Source: Leclercia sp. LSNIH1 (GTDB lineage Bacteria; Pseudomonadota; Gammaproteobacteria; Enterobacterales; Enterobacteriaceae). From it: DNA of 64,000 bases. Made by a program: the position numbers and the translations under genes. This document shows, piece after piece, positions 1-15,438 of the stretch. The DNA is taken from the NCBI RefSeq assembly GCF_002902985.1, contig NZ_CP026167.1, positions 3,968,001-4,032,000 of the forward strand, written 5' to 3'. Numbering within the stretch: position 1 is the first letter of the stretch; the number at the start of each line of letters is the position of its first letter. Under the pieces are notes generated by a model, which saw only the letters and a program-made list of their open reading frames with translations, ran no database searches and was not told where the DNA came from.

Positions 1-35
1 CAGGCAAGTTACAACAGGATCATGAGGAACCGACA

Positions 36-935
36 ATGTTAGATAATTCACGTTTACGCATAGCTATGCAGAAATCAGGTCGTCTTAGCGACGATTCACG
101 CGAACTGCTGGCGCGCTGTGGCATAAAAATTAACCTGCACACGCAGCGTCTGATTGCGCTGGCAGAGAATATGCCGATTGATATTCTGCGCGTGCGTGAC
201 GATGACATTCCGGGCCTGGTGATGGACGGCGTGGTGGATCTGGGCATCATTGGCGAAAACGTGCTGGAAGAAGAGCTGCTGACCCGCCGCGCCCAGGGCG
301 AAGATCCGCGCTACTTCACGCTGCGCCGTCTGGATTTTGGCGGCTGCCGCCTGTCGCTGGCCACCGCGGCTGACGAACCGTGGGACGGCCCGGCTTCCCT
401 GAACGGCAAGCGAATTGCCACCTCCTACCCTCACCTGCTGAAGCGCTACCTCGATCAGAAGGGCGTGCAGTTTAAATCCTGTCTGCTGAATGGTTCTGTT
501 GAAGTTGCGCCGCGTGCCGGTCTGGCTGATGCAATTTGCGATCTGGTTTCCACGGGCGCCACGCTTGAAGCGAACGGCCTGCGCGAAGTGGAAGTGATCT
601 ACCGCTCCAAAGCCTGTCTGATCCAGCGCGACGGCGAAATGCCGGAAGCCAAGCAGCAGCTGATTGACCGTCTGCTGACCCGTATTCAGGGTGTGATCCA
701 GGCCCGTGAATCTAAGTACATCATGATGCATGCGCCTACCGAACGCCTGGATGAAGTGATTGCCCTGCTGCCGGGCGCTGAACGCCCTACTATTCTGCCG
801 CTGGCAGGGGATCAGCAGCGCGTGGCGATGCACATGGTCAGCAGCGAAACCCTGTTCTGGGAAACTATGGAAAAACTGAAAGCGCTGGGGGCCAGCTCTA
901 TCCTGGTGTTGCCGATTGAGAAGATGATGGAGTAA
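36..935 (+). CDS. hisG: ATP phosphoribosyltransferase
   Basis: HisG catalyses the first, feedback-inhibited step of histidine synthesis: ATP plus PRPP gives phosphoribosyl-ATP. The 299-residue protein has the length of the long, hexameric enterobacterial form and is nearly identical along its length to E. coli HisG as I remember it. The PRPP-binding loop ([12 protein letters not shown]) lies at about residues 169-180. The last 75 or so residues form the ACT-like domain that binds histidine. A GAGGAA Shine-Dalgarno sequence at 24-29 supports the ATG at 36. It is the first gene of the his operon, 5 bp before hisD. The hisL leader and attenuator that normally precede it lie outside the window. 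Confidence 0.98.
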   Translation: MLDNSRLRIAMQKSGRLSDDSRELLARCGIKINLHTQRLIALAENMPIDILRVRDDDIPGLVMDGVVDLGIIGENVLEEELLTRRAQGEDPRYFTLRRLDFGGCRLSLATAADEPWDGPASLNGKRIATSYPHLLKRYLDQKGVQFKSCLLNGSVEVAPRAGLADAICDLVSTGATLEANGLREVEVIYRSKACLIQRDGEMPEAKQQLIDRLLTRIQGVIQARESKYIMMHAPTERLDEVIALLPGAERPTILPLAGDQQRVAMHMVSSETLFWETMEKLKALGASSILVLPIEKMME

Positions 936-940
936 CAACC

Positions 941-6445
<5,505 letters not shown>

Positions 6446-6452
<7 letters not shown>

Positions 6453-7057
6453 CAGAGCAACAACGTGCGCAGCTGGACTGGGAAAAAACCGACGGCCTGA
6501 TGCCGGTGGTGGTGCAGCACGCGGTGTCCGGTGAAGTACTGATGCTGGGCTATATGAATCAGGACGCCCTGGCGAAGACCGTCGATAGCGGCAAAGTGAC
6601 TTTCTTCTCACGCACCAAACAGCGGTTGTGGACCAAGGGCGAAACCTCAGGTCATTTCCTGAATGTGGTCAGTATCACCCCTGACTGCGATAACGATACG
6701 CTGCTGGTGCTGGTTAACCCTATCGGGCCTACGTGCCACCTGGGCACCAGTAGCTGCTTTGCAGACGCCAGCCACCAGTGGCTATTCCTCTATCAGCTGG
6801 AGCAGTTGCTGGCTGAACGTAAAACGGCCGATCCACAAAGTTCCTATACCGCGAAACTCTATGCCAGCGGCACCAAGCGCATCGCGCAGAAAGTGGGTGA
6901 AGAAGGCGTTGAGACAGCCCTGGCCGCCACCGTGAACGACCGGGCTGAATTAACCAATGAAGCCTCTGACCTGATGTATCACCTGCTGGTGCTGCTCCAG
7001 GATCAGGATCTGGACTTAACGACAGTGATTGAAAATCTGCGCCAGCGACACAAATAA
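6446..7057 (+). CDS. hisI: Bifunctional phosphoribosyl-AMP cyclohydrolase / phosphoribosyl-ATP pyrophosphatase
   Basis: HisI (also called HisIE) performs steps two and three of histidine synthesis. The N-terminal cyclohydrolase domain (about 1-114) has the zinc and magnesium residues of DCDNDT and the cysteines of [12 protein letters not shown]. The C-terminal pyrophosphatase helix bundle (about 115-203) has the KVGEEGVE motif. The 203-residue fused form is usual in enterobacteria. It is the last gene of the operon and is followed directly by a hairpin terminator. Confidence 0.98.
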
Positions 7058-7084
7058 AAAAACCGGGGAAACCCGGTTTTTTTA
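7054..7084. terminator. Bidirectional terminator between hisI and wzz
   Basis: A run of A, the stem AACCGGG / CCCGGTT with a short GAAA loop, and a run of T lie directly after the hisI stop. Because the stem is flanked by A's on one side and T's on the other, it can end both the his operon (plus strand) and the converging wzz transcript (minus strand). Confidence 0.85.
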
Positions 7085-7099
7085 GCTGTTGAATCTGTA

Positions 7100-8077
7100 T
7101 CAGGCTGTGGCGTTATAGTTACGCAGCGCGTTGCGGCCTAACACCACACCGGAGCCAATGATACCGCCGAGTAATACGGCCAGAACCAGAACTAGCGCGC
7201 GTTTAGGACTGTCACGACGAATCGGCAGATCTGGCTTCATCACGTAACGATACGCATGAATGGTGGTTGGATCGATTTTCAACTTCTGAATGTCGAGCAG
7301 TTTCTGTTTGTTTTGATAATAACTTTCAGAGAATGTTAGCGGACGTGAAGTCTCACGCGCGATCATTTCTTGCAACGCTTCGGTACCTAACAGAAACATG
7401 GTTTCCTGAGTAACATCCTGAGTCTGTTGAATTTTAGGAGTGGTAATGTTTGCCGCCTCGGCGTACTTGAGCGCTTCTGAAATCTGTTTGATGCGCAGGT
7501 CTTTTTGTTCCTGAGCAATAGTTTCCTGATTACTCAACACGTCTTTCAGGGTAGCAACCTGCTGTTTAATGTTGTCATTGAGGTCAACTTCAAGCTCTTT
7601 TTGAATCTGCTCATCAATTTGCTGGATATACTTCGCCACCTGTTTTTGCGCCGACTCGGCTGAACTATTCACATAGTTAATGCTTAATGGGAAGTTTTGG
7701 CCTTTAACAGTAGGCTCGATTGTCAGCTTTTCCGGTTCGACCTGGTTCTCAAGAGATTGGGACAACGCCGAGAACGAGGCGTTATAGCGGGTAATTACAG
7801 TCTCCTGGATATCTGATAATTTTGGTGCCGCGGTACCAAAAAGAATATTCAGTGCAGTACTGTAGTTCCCTATTTGGGCAGCGTCTGGTTCAGTAATGAT
7901 TGCTGTAGAAGTCCACTTCTCTTTAGCAAAAGCCAGGTACACGCCTGCAAGAATCAATGCGATGGCGATAAAAGCAGCAATGACCCATTTTCCCCGCCAC
8001 AGCTGGACGACAAGATCAATCAGATCAATCTGCTCAGGGTCACTGCTTCGCGTGACCACGTTATTGTTGTGAGTCAT
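7100..8077 (-). CDS. wzz: O-antigen chain length regulator Wzz
   Basis: Wzz is the inner-membrane polysaccharide co-polymerase that sets the modal length of O antigen made by Wzy. It has the class 1 layout: an N-terminal membrane helix (about residues 25-45), a long periplasmic coiled-coil region, and a C-terminal proline/glycine-rich helix after the LPIRRDSPKRA motif. The first Met in the frame (8095) lies six codons upstream. I chose the ATG at 8077 because it gives 325 residues, close to E. coli WzzB, and has a well-placed AAGGA. The gene converges on hisI and diverges from uge. Confidence 0.95.
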   Translation of the reverse strand: MTHNNNVVTRSSDPEQIDLIDLVVQLWRGKWVIAAFIAIALILAGVYLAFAKEKWTSTAIITEPDAAQIGNYSTALNILFGTAAPKLSDIQETVITRYNASFSALSQSLENQVEPEKLTIEPTVKGQNFPLSINYVNSSAESAQKQVAKYIQQIDEQIQKELEVDLNDNIKQQVATLKDVLSNQETIAQEQKDLRIKQISEALKYAEAANITTPKIQQTQDVTQETMFLLGTEALQEMIARETSRPLTFSESYYQNKQKLLDIQKLKIDPTTIHAYRYVMKPDLPIRRDSPKRALVLVLAVLLGGIIGSGVVLGRNALRNYNATA

Positions 8078-8271
8078 ATAGTCCTTGGAATGCAAATAAG
8101 CGCAAAGTATAAAGTCTGGGATATAGTTTATCGATTGTTTTCGGATTATCTATAGGAATCCGATGAGGCATATCGAAAATATGATGTTTGGTAACCCTGC
8201 GCATCGCGTTATCATACGCTAAATTCGGTACTTAACGCACCGGACATGATAAGTCATAGATGAGGACAGTT

Positions 8272-9276
8272 ATGAAATTTCTGGTCACTGGCGCAGCAGG
8301 CTTTATCGGCGCACATGTCAGCAAGCGGCTTCTGGATGCGGGTCATCAGGTTGTGGGTATCGACAACCTCAATGACTATTACGATGTGAACCTCAAGCAG
8401 GCGCGTCTTGATCTTTTGACGTCCGCTAACTTCACCTTCCAAAAACTCGATCTGGCTGACCGCGAAGGTATGGCCACCCTGTTCGCTGAAGAAAAATTCG
8501 ATCGCGTCATTCATCTCGCCGCGCAGGCAGGCGTACGCTACTCCCTGGACAATCCGCACGCCTATGCAGAAGCTAACCTGGTTGGTCATCTGAACATACT
8601 GGAAGGCTGCCGTCACAATAAAGTACAGCACCTGCTGTACGCCTCTTCCAGCTCTGTTTACGGACTAAACCGTAAAATGCCTTTTTCAACCGACGATTCC
8701 GTTGACCACCCGGTATCGCTCTACGCCGCGACCAAAAAAGCCAACGAATTAATGTCGCACACCTACTCACATCTTTACGGACTGCCAACGACCGGTCTGC
8801 GCTTCTTTACCGTTTACGGCCCCTGGGGTCGTCCGGACATGGCGCTGTTTAAGTTCACTAAAGCCATGGTGGAAGGTAAGAGCATCGATGTTTATAACTT
8901 TGGCAAGATGAAGCGTGACTTCACCTATATCGATGATATTGCTGAAGCCATTGTTCGCCTGCAGGATGTGATCCCTCAGGCAGACAGTGAATGGACGGTT
9001 GAGTCTGGCACTCCGGCCACCAGTTCCGCGCCGTATCGCGTTTATAATATCGGTAACAGCTCCCCCGTGGAGCTGATGGACTACATCACGGCGCTGGAGG
9101 AGGCGTTAGGCATTGAAGCGGACAAAAACATGATGCCGATTCAGCCTGGCGACGTGCTGGAGACCAGCGCGGATACCTCCGCCCTGTATGAGGTCATCGG
9201 CTTTAAACCGCAGACTTCGGTGAAGGATGGCGTGAAAAACTTCGTTGACTGGTACCGCGGATTTTACAAGGTATAA
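8272..9276 (+). CDS. uge: UDP-glucuronate / UDP-galacturonate 4-epimerase
   Basis: This is a 334-residue NAD-dependent epimerase of the extended SDR family. It has the N-terminal nucleotide motif [11 protein letters not shown] (GxxGxxG) and the YAATKK catalytic Tyr-x-x-x-Lys, preceded by the SSSSVYG serine. It closely resembles Klebsiella Uge, which interconverts UDP-glucuronate and UDP-galacturonate for surface polysaccharide, and its position next to ugd supports that role. The ATG at 8272 follows GAGGA with normal spacing; an in-frame ATG at 8260 lacks such a site. It is transcribed alone, opposite to its neighbours. The exact substrate is inferred. Confidence 0.88.
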   Translation: MKFLVTGAAGFIGAHVSKRLLDAGHQVVGIDNLNDYYDVNLKQARLDLLTSANFTFQKLDLADREGMATLFAEEKFDRVIHLAAQAGVRYSLDNPHAYAEANLVGHLNILEGCRHNKVQHLLYASSSSVYGLNRKMPFSTDDSVDHPVSLYAATKKANELMSHTYSHLYGLPTTGLRFFTVYGPWGRPDMALFKFTKAMVEGKSIDVYNFGKMKRDFTYIDDIAEAIVRLQDVIPQADSEWTVESGTPATSSAPYRVYNIGNSSPVELMDYITALEEALGIEADKNMMPIQPGDVLETSADTSALYEVIGFKPQTSVKDGVKNFVDWYRGFYKV

Positions 9277-9278
9277 GA

Positions 9279-9308
9279 AAAAGCCCGGCGATAATGCCGG
9301 GCTTTTTT
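9279..9308. terminator. Bidirectional terminator between uge and ugd
   Basis: The stem AAGCCCGGC / GCCGGGCTT with an ATAAT loop is preceded by A's and followed by six T's. It lies in the short gap between the converging uge and ugd genes, so it can serve both. Confidence 0.88.
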
Positions 9309-9318
9309 AACTGCTGTA

Positions 9319-10485
9319 TCAGTCGCTACCAAACAGATCGCGGGTATAGACCTTATCCGCCACGTCAGAGAGCTCTTCCGCCATCCGGTTGGAGATGATC
9401 ACATCCGCCTCTTTTTTGAAGGCCTCCAGATCGCGAACCACACGTGAATGGAAGAATTCATCTTCTTTCATCACCGGTTCATAAATAATAACCTGTACGC
9501 CCTTCGCCTTAATACGCTTCATGATCCCCTGAATGGAGGAGGCTCGGAAGTTATCCGAGCCGCTCTTCATGATCAGACGGTACACGCCCACCACTTTCGG
9601 GTGACGCGCCAGAATGGAGTCAGCGATGAAGTCTTTACGCGTCCGGTTGGCATCCACAATGGCAGAGATTAGATTGTTCGGCACGGATTGATAGTTAGCC
9701 AGCAGCTGCTTGGTATCTTTCGGCAGGCAATAGCCGCCATAACCAAAGGACGGGTTGTTATAATGGTTGCCGATACGCGGGTCGAGGCACACACCTTCGA
9801 TGATCTGACGGGTGTTCAGCCCGAGGCTCTCTGCGTAGCTGTCCAGCTCGTTAAAATAGGCAACACGCATTGCCAGATAGGTATTAGCAAAGAGTTTAAT
9901 GGCTTCCGCTTCTGTCGCGTCCGTGAACAGCACGTCAATGTTCTTTTTGATTGCGCCTTCCTGCAGCAGCGCAGCAAAACGTTCCGCACGCACTGAGCGC
10001 TCGCCAATGACAATACGGGACGGGTGCAGGTTATCGTACAATGCCCTGCCCTCACGCAGAAACTCTGGTGAGAAAATGACATTATCGATACCCAGCTCTT
10101 CTTTGATCGACTGAGTGAAGCCAACAGGAATGGTCGATTTGATGATCATCACCGCATTCGGGTTAATTGCCGTCACATCCTTGATCACCGCTTCAACGCT
10201 TGAAGTATTGAAGTAGTTCGTTTTCGGATCGTAGTCAGTTGGGGTTGCGATGATGACAAAATCGGCCCCGCTGTAGGCATCAACTTTGTCTGTAGTGGCC
10301 CGGAAATTCAACGGCTTGTTTGTCAGGTACTCCTGGATCTCTTTATCCACGATAGGAGAGATCTTCTGGTTCAGCATATCAACTTTGGCCTGCACGATAT
10401 CCAGTGCGACCACTTCATGGTGTTGCGCGATCAGGATCCCGTTTGAGAGACCCACATAACCTGTTCCGGAGATTGTTATTTTCAT
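9319..10485 (-). CDS. ugd: UDP-glucose 6-dehydrogenase
   Basis: Ugd oxidises UDP-glucose to UDP-glucuronate with two NAD, feeding colanic acid, Uge and lipid A aminoarabinose. The 388-residue length is the same as E. coli Ugd. It has an N-terminal Rossmann motif [12 protein letters not shown] and catalytic Cys253 in [11 protein letters not shown]. The ATG at 10485 follows an AAGAAG sequence. The upstream region carries a partial JUMPstart/ops motif (see that entry), which suggests co-regulation with the polysaccharide operons. Confidence 0.98.
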   Translation of the reverse strand: MKITISGTGYVGLSNGILIAQHHEVVALDIVQAKVDMLNQKISPIVDKEIQEYLTNKPLNFRATTDKVDAYSGADFVIIATPTDYDPKTNYFNTSSVEAVIKDVTAINPNAVMIIKSTIPVGFTQSIKEELGIDNVIFSPEFLREGRALYDNLHPSRIVIGERSVRAERFAALLQEGAIKKNIDVLFTDATEAEAIKLFANTYLAMRVAYFNELDSYAESLGLNTRQIIEGVCLDPRIGNHYNNPSFGYGGYCLPKDTKQLLANYQSVPNNLISAIVDANRTRKDFIADSILARHPKVVGVYRLIMKSGSDNFRASSIQGIMKRIKAKGVQVIIYEPVMKEDEFFHSRVVRDLEAFKKEADVIISNRMAEELSDVADKVYTRDLFGSD

Positions 10486-10518
10486 CGAGTTAACTTCTTT
10501 AGATTAAGTGTCCGGGAG

Positions 10519-10543
10519 CGACTACCGCCCCACCGCAATAAGC
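10519..10543 (-). promoter_or_regulatory. Partial JUMPstart/ops-like element before ugd
   Basis: On the minus strand the sequence GGGGCGGTAG ends 36 bp before the ugd start, and the 8-base core GGCGGTAG occupies 10522-10529. It matches the first eight bases of the ops element bound by RfaH. The next bases are TCGC rather than CGTG, so the T at ops position 11 is missing. About half of the 22 bases leading into the core also match JUMPstart. Whether RfaH acts here is inference. Confidence 0.45.
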
Positions 10544-10683
10544 AACTTTTGGGGGTTTTACCTCGTATGCCGAGTTGATGTCAAGGCGTATGGCTGGCTA
10601 CAGAAAGACATAAATACAGTGGTTTATGCTGCGCTCTAGCGTGTCGGTTGAATCAGCCGAGGTAATGCAGGGTATTACACATA

Positions 10684-10712
10684 AAAAAAGCCCGGTGATG
10701 TTCACCGGGCTT
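10684..10712 (-). terminator. Terminator of gnd
   Basis: The stem GCCCGGTGA / TCACCGGGC has a short loop (CAT) and is followed, in the minus direction, by a run of T. It lies 26 bp after the gnd stop codon. Confidence 0.85.
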
Positions 10713-10737
10713 CGCTACATGACTGAGTTAAATCAGA

Positions 10738-12144
10738 TTAATCCAGCCACTCGGTGTGGAATACACCTTCTTTATCCGTACGTTTATAGGTGTGCGCACC
10801 GAAGTAGTCACGCTGCGCCTGAATCAGGTTGGCAGGCAGTACTGCGGCACGGTAGCTGTCGTAATAAGCAACGGCTGCAGAGAAGGTTGGAACCGGAATA
10901 CCGTTCTGAACCGCGTAAGCCACGACGTCACGCAGCGCCTGCTGGTAATCGTCGGCGATCTGCTTGAAGTAAGGTGCCAGCAGCAGGTTAGCGATGCTCG
11001 CGTTTTCAGCATAGGCATCGGTGATTTTCTGCAGGAACTGAGCGCGTATGATGCAACCGGCACGGAAGATCTTCGCGATTTCGCCATAGTTCAGATCCCA
11101 GTTGTTCTCGTCAGATGCAGCGCGCAGCTGAGAGAAGCCCTGTGCGTAAGAGACGATTTTGCCCAGGTACAGCGCACGGCGAACTTTCTCGATAAATTCC
11201 GCTTTATCCCCAGCCAGTTTCGGCTGCGGACCGCTCAGTACCTTAGATGCCGCTACACGCTGCTCTTTCAGGCAAGAGATATAACGTGCAAAGACCGATT
11301 CGGTAATCAGGGAGAGTGGCTCGCCCAGATCCAGGGAGCTCTGACTGGTCCATTTACCGGTACCCTTGTTCGCTGCTTCATCAAGGATCACATCGACGAG
11401 GTATTTACCCTCTTCATCTTTTTTGGTGAAGATATCTTTGGTGATGTCGATCAGGTAGCTGCTCAGCTCACCGTTGTTCCAGTCGGTAAAGGTTTGCGCC
11501 AGCTCGTCGTTAGAGAGATTCAGGCCGCCTTTCAGCAGGGAATAGGCTTCAGCAATCAGCTGCATATCACCGTATTCAATACCGTTATGAACCATCTTCA
11601 CATAGTGACCCGCACCGTCCGGACCGATGTAGGTCACGCACGGCTCACCGTCATCAGCAACAGCTGCAATCTTAGTCAGGATTGGCGCAACCAGCTCGTA
11701 AGCATCTTTCTGACCGCCAGGCATAATAGATGGGCCCTTCAGCGCGCCCTCTTCACCGCCGGATACACCGGTGCCGATGAAGTTGAAGCCTTCAGCAGAG
11801 AGCTCACGGTTACGACGAATAGTGTCGTGGAAGAAGGTGTTGCCGCCATCAATGATGATGTCGCCTTTTTCCAGATACGGTTTCAGGGAGTCGATGGCAG
11901 CATCAGTACCAGCGCCAGCTTTCACCATTAACAGGATACGACGAGGCGTCTCCAGGGATTCAACAAACTCCTGAACCGTATAGAACGGAACGAGTTTTTT
12001 GCCTGGGTTCTCGGCAATTACTTCTTCAGTTTTATCACGGGAGCGGTTGAAAACGGAGACGGTATAACCACGGCTTTCGATGTTCAGCGCCAGGTTGCGC
12101 CCCATCACGGCCATACCGACGACGCCGATCTGTTGTTTGGACAT
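10738..12144 (-). CDS. gnd: 6-phosphogluconate dehydrogenase, decarboxylating
   Basis: Gnd converts 6-phosphogluconate to ribulose 5-phosphate with NADP in the pentose phosphate pathway. It is not a polysaccharide enzyme but is the classic flanking gene of enterobacterial O-antigen clusters. The 468-residue protein has the N-terminal motif [13 protein letters not shown], the VSGGEEGA loop, and the catalytic Lys in [27 protein letters not shown] precedes the ATG. About 260 bp of AT-rich sequence separates it from wzy and probably holds its promoter. Confidence 0.99.
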   Translation of the reverse strand: MSKQQIGVVGMAVMGRNLALNIESRGYTVSVFNRSRDKTEEVIAENPGKKLVPFYTVQEFVESLETPRRILLMVKAGAGTDAAIDSLKPYLEKGDIIIDGGNTFFHDTIRRNRELSAEGFNFIGTGVSGGEEGALKGPSIMPGGQKDAYELVAPILTKIAAVADDGEPCVTYIGPDGAGHYVKMVHNGIEYGDMQLIAEAYSLLKGGLNLSNDELAQTFTDWNNGELSSYLIDITKDIFTKKDEEGKYLVDVILDEAANKGTGKWTSQSSLDLGEPLSLITESVFARYISCLKEQRVAASKVLSGPQPKLAGDKAEFIEKVRRALYLGKIVSYAQGFSQLRAASDENNWDLNYGEIAKIFRAGCIIRAQFLQKITDAYAENASIANLLLAPYFKQIADDYQQALRDVVAYAVQNGIPVPTFSAAVAYYDSYRAAVLPANLIQAQRDYFGAHTYKRTDKEGVFHTEWLD

Positions 12145-12406
12145 TATTTACTCCTGTCAGGTGTGTTTAAGATGATTCTACATGCTGAATCACAATAATA
12201 AAATAAGCATTTTCAACAGTAAAAAATAATCATGGTCTAAATGTGACCAAGAAAATAATGAAAAGGGTTGATAAACGAACACATACAAGATTCAACTACA
12301 ATTAAAATAGGCATCATACGTTCTAACTTTAGAAAATTAGCCAACCTTATAAGGCATCCTAATATTAGTTCGGGTATCAGTATTTATTGCCTATCATAGC
12401 TAAAAA
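12145..12406. other. AT-rich intergenic region between wzy and gnd
   Basis: This gap marks the distal edge of the O-antigen-specific DNA. It is very AT-rich. It must contain the gnd promoter, but I could not pick a convincing -35/-10 pair. I see no clear hairpin terminator after wzy, so readthrough from the O-antigen operon into gnd is possible. No coding sequence was recognised. Confidence 0.5.
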
Positions 12407-13579
12407 CTAAATTATTAATGTATTATTAAATCTAAAGCGGGTTAATACTGTGACAAAAATCAATTGCAAGACGCACGAGCTAAATACTAACATATTATTA
12501 AAAGACATAAATATTGCCATAGATGTCAACGTGGCGCATGCAGATGAAAAATAGGTATACCTGTTTGCATACATAAAAAATGCAGTAATTAGTATAAACC
12601 AAAGAAAAAGAAACCATCCTCCTGCAAACCCCATAATTATAAATGCCATGCTAAATCCAGTTCCCACATTCAATTCTGGAGTGATTTTCTTTAGATCATA
12701 TTTTTCTGATAACTCGGCATCCGTATATTTAGATACAAAATCAGGATAAATGGTAGCAGCTAAAAAATCATCTACGGTTCCCATAGATAGGTTTGCAACA
12801 CTCTCCTGATGTATCAAGTTTGCCATCGGAGAAGTTGCATATAAATACGTCCAAAAAAAGCCTGAGGGTAGAACATTAAATACAGGATCGGCTTCACCTA
12901 TCTGTAGTATGGCTTTAGGATCATCATATCCGGAGGAAGACATCCGCTTATCTCCTAAAACACCGAACATTATTATAAAAGCAATGATGGCTATAAACGT
13001 CAAAAAAATATGCCGGAATGTCAACTTGCTTCTCATTAAAGCAATAAGCATAAGCCCCATAGGGAAGACTATTAAAAGAGTGGCACCTCTATTTAAAATT
13101 AAAATAGTAACTAAAATCGCTACAGCAGGGATTTTCAGATATTTTTTATCTTTAGTATATGCATACCTTTCAATATTGATAACAGCAGCAGCAGAGAGAT
13201 ACCCCATGTAAAAAACATGAAAGGTTTTTATACCAAACTGAGTATAATCATATACCTGGCCTTTTAAAACCATTAAAAGTGGGATACCTCCATTATTGAG
13301 ACATTCAAGAGCAAAACCTATTAGCAAAATGTATAAGGAATAATTTTTTTTATATTTCAAACTAAAGTTTATTAATTTTCTTTCAATAAAAAACCTTGAC
13401 AAGGGATGAAAAACAAAACCAATAGCCATGGAAATAATCGCAAAAATAACCATTAGAAAAACGGTTACACTTCCCTCATCTTTAAAATAAAGCCCGGACA
13501 ATCCTAATTGATAAAAAAATAAAACCGAAAGAAAAGTCAAACCAAACATAAGAAAGGGGTTAATTAACATTTTTTTCAT
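12407..13579 (-). CDS. wzy: O-antigen polymerase Wzy
   Basis: This 390-residue protein is almost entirely hydrophobic, with about ten to twelve predicted membrane helices and a long periplasmic loop around residues 210-300, the usual layout of Wzy. Wzy proteins share little sequence, so the call rests on topology, on its place in an O-antigen cluster with wzx and wzz, and on the absence of another candidate. It would join lipid-linked O units at the periplasmic face. The frame opens at a GTG (13591), but the ATG at 13579 has AGGTG nine bases upstream. The gene is strongly AT-rich, suggesting lateral transfer. Confidence 0.8.
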   Translation of the reverse strand: MKKMLINPFLMFGLTFLSVLFFYQLGLSGLYFKDEGSVTVFLMVIFAIISMAIGFVFHPLSRFFIERKLINFSLKYKKNYSLYILLIGFALECLNNGGIPLLMVLKGQVYDYTQFGIKTFHVFYMGYLSAAAVINIERYAYTKDKKYLKIPAVAILVTILILNRGATLLIVFPMGLMLIALMRSKLTFRHIFLTFIAIIAFIIMFGVLGDKRMSSSGYDDPKAILQIGEADPVFNVLPSGFFWTYLYATSPMANLIHQESVANLSMGTVDDFLAATIYPDFVSKYTDAELSEKYDLKKITPELNVGTGFSMAFIIMGFAGGWFLFLWFILITAFFMYANRYTYFSSACATLTSMAIFMSFNNMLVFSSCVLQLIFVTVLTRFRFNNTLII

Positions 13580-13591
13580 GGAAAATAACAC

Positions 13592-14482
13592 CTAAAACAA
13601 ATTAAGAATTAATAAAACCCCCAAAACCATTTTATCCCTCATTCGACGTCTGAGATTGGATACAACGGGAATGAGCATAAGATTCGTTTTAAAAGCTCGT
13701 TTGTTTGAAATATTACAAAGAGGCCGATATTCAGTTTTGAAGAGTGTAATTATTGTAAAAACTTCTTTCCTATACCAGCCTGAATTAACCAACTTAATTC
13801 TCTTGACCCACATTTTATATGAAATGTTTGCCCCAACTTGATTTGAAGAGTGCTGACGATATTTCATTCCTGGTATAGAGTCAATATACCAGTTATAGTT
13901 GTGAGTACGCGCATATGCATAAAGCAGCCAGTCATGTAAAGACACACTTCGAGCTAATTCATTCGATAAAAGAAATTCGCGGAATGCAGTTCCCAATTTA
14001 TTGGAAAAAACATACGTACAACCGGGGCCTGCTGCTTCGAAGTAATAATCAAATAAAGTCTGAGGCTGCGCTTTATCAATCAAACATGTCCTGCCATCTT
14101 CCCAAAAAGCAAGTACATTACTCGAATAGGCATCTACTTGTTTACTCGCAATAGCATTAATTGCGCGCTGGAGTTTATTTTCATACCAAATATCGTCCTG
14201 ATCGGCAAAGGAAATATAGTCATAACCGTCAAAATTCACATCCATTACCAAACGGTAGAAGTTCTTTCCAGCCGAACCATATTTATCACCATAAGGCAAA
14301 AAAAAGATATTTTTGAAGTTATTATATTTTTCCGTCAGATATTCCCATGAACCATCATTTGAGAGGTCAATACTGATAAAAACATCAACGATAACCCCAG
14401 TTTGAACTAAGATAGATTCTAATTGTTCATCAATCCAGGTCCTACCATTATAAACTGCAAGTAAAACTGCCACTTTATTCAT
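13592..14482 (-). CDS. Family 2 glycosyltransferase (O-antigen)
   Basis: The 296-residue protein has a GT-A type family 2 domain over about residues 4-230, opening VAVLLAVYNGRTWIDEQ. An acidic motif DQDDIW at 94-99 binds metal and nucleotide sugar. It should add one sugar of the O unit at the cytoplasmic face of the inner membrane. The motif and the YRQHSSNQVGA segment resemble those of the gene at 15439-16410, so the two are probably paralogues. The sugar and linkage cannot be told. It lies directly before wzy and 15 bp after the next transferase, and is AT-rich. Confidence 0.85.
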   Translation of the reverse strand: MNKVAVLLAVYNGRTWIDEQLESILVQTGVIVDVFISIDLSNDGSWEYLTEKYNNFKNIFFLPYGDKYGSAGKNFYRLVMDVNFDGYDYISFADQDDIWYENKLQRAINAIASKQVDAYSSNVLAFWEDGRTCLIDKAQPQTLFDYYFEAAGPGCTYVFSNKLGTAFREFLLSNELARSVSLHDWLLYAYARTHNYNWYIDSIPGMKYRQHSSNQVGANISYKMWVKRIKLVNSGWYRKEVFTIITLFKTEYRPLCNISNKRAFKTNLMLIPVVSNLRRRMRDKMVLGVLLILNLF

Positions 14483-14497
14483 TATAAATTCTCAAAA

Positions 14498-15400
14498 TTA
14501 CTTATGTTCTTTATTAGACGTGCGAGGATTTTCACCTGCTACATTTCGGATACCATCCCAAACGCCAGAGACAAAGGATTTGAAGTAGTTTTTCTTGTCA
14601 TTTTCATGAATAATTAAAATGACACTATGCACAACGCAAAACGTAATTTCGCGAAGCGCGAGCAGTTTAGGAACATGAGGGTAACGTAGCAAACGAATTG
14701 CATTTCTCACACGATAATATCGTCTTGCCGCCGAGTGGACGGGTACAGTAAATCCAAAGACCGAAAAAGATGAATTACCGATAGAATGAATCATGACAGC
14801 ATTCGGGTTTATATACACTAAATGGTTTTTATCGAAACAGCGAAGACACCACTCTGTATCAACATAATCGATAAATAATGAGTCATCCATCATGCCCACC
14901 TGGTCGAAGAGTGAGGTTTTAACCATTGAACCGGATGAAATAACCACAGATGAAGTGAAAGTTTTTTTCTCGCCACGAGAATAAAGCTTTTCACGAAAGC
15001 CGTTCTTTTTAATGTGCGTTATCGCATATTCAAAGCCGCGAGCCTCATCATAAAAAACTGGGGCTGATATAAGCGCGTTATTTTCCACGGCAAATTTGAG
15101 CATATCATGGATAAAAGTATCAGGAATTTTGCTATCCTGATCAAAGAAAATGACATTTTCATATCCATTTTCAATACAATATTCAATACCGATGTTCTGC
15201 GCTAAAGCAATTCCCTTATTACCTTGCAACCAGCGGTACTCAACCCCCATTTCCTTAAGCTCTTCTGTTTCGTAAGGGCTATTATCCACGACCACAATAT
15301 CACATGCCTGATTTTTTAAAGACATAATGGTTTGTGTTAAATCGGAGAGCACCGGGTTATAGGCTACTATAATAGCGCAAATTTCGTTTATATTATTCAT
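14498..15400 (-). CDS. Family 2 glycosyltransferase, rhamnosyltransferase-like
   Basis: The 300-residue protein resembles bacterial rhamnosyltransferases of the RfbF type. It has the N-terminal IVAYNPVLSDL strand, VVVDNS near 36-41, GNKGIALAQNIGI near 60-72 and the acidic motif FFDQDSKIP at 85-93. The conserved DYVDTEWCLR and PVHSAARRYYRVRN segments lie in the C-terminal half. With rmlB, rmlD and rmlA in the same cluster it is the best candidate to use dTDP-L-rhamnose, but donor and linkage are inferred. A 38 bp gap separates it from the upstream transferase. Confidence 0.82.
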   Translation of the reverse strand: MNNINEICAIIVAYNPVLSDLTQTIMSLKNQACDIVVVDNSPYETEELKEMGVEYRWLQGNKGIALAQNIGIEYCIENGYENVIFFDQDSKIPDTFIHDMLKFAVENNALISAPVFYDEARGFEYAITHIKKNGFREKLYSRGEKKTFTSSVVISSGSMVKTSLFDQVGMMDDSLFIDYVDTEWCLRCFDKNHLVYINPNAVMIHSIGNSSFSVFGFTVPVHSAARRYYRVRNAIRLLRYPHVPKLLALREITFCVVHSVILIIHENDKKNYFKSFVSGVWDGIRNVAGENPRTSNKEHK

Positions 15401-15438
15401 TTTATTTACTCAAATCTCATCCTGGACTCAATATAACA

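Noticed and set aside
1..35. hisL leader peptide and attenuator
   Set aside because: Only 35 bases precede hisG; they hold the ribosome site but no histidine-codon run or hairpin.
8078..8271. A small plus-strand gene between wzz and uge (frame 7874-8155)
   Set aside because: Most of the frame is antisense to wzz, and the free part has no ribosome site or recognisable product; the gap more likely holds the divergent promoters.
10626..10967. A 113-codon plus-strand frame beside gnd
   Set aside because: It runs through the gnd terminator and then antisense to gnd, so it is a chance frame.
10756..11931. A 391-codon open frame on the plus strand
   Set aside because: It lies wholly antisense to gnd, has no recognisable domain or ribosome site, and reflects codon bias of gnd.
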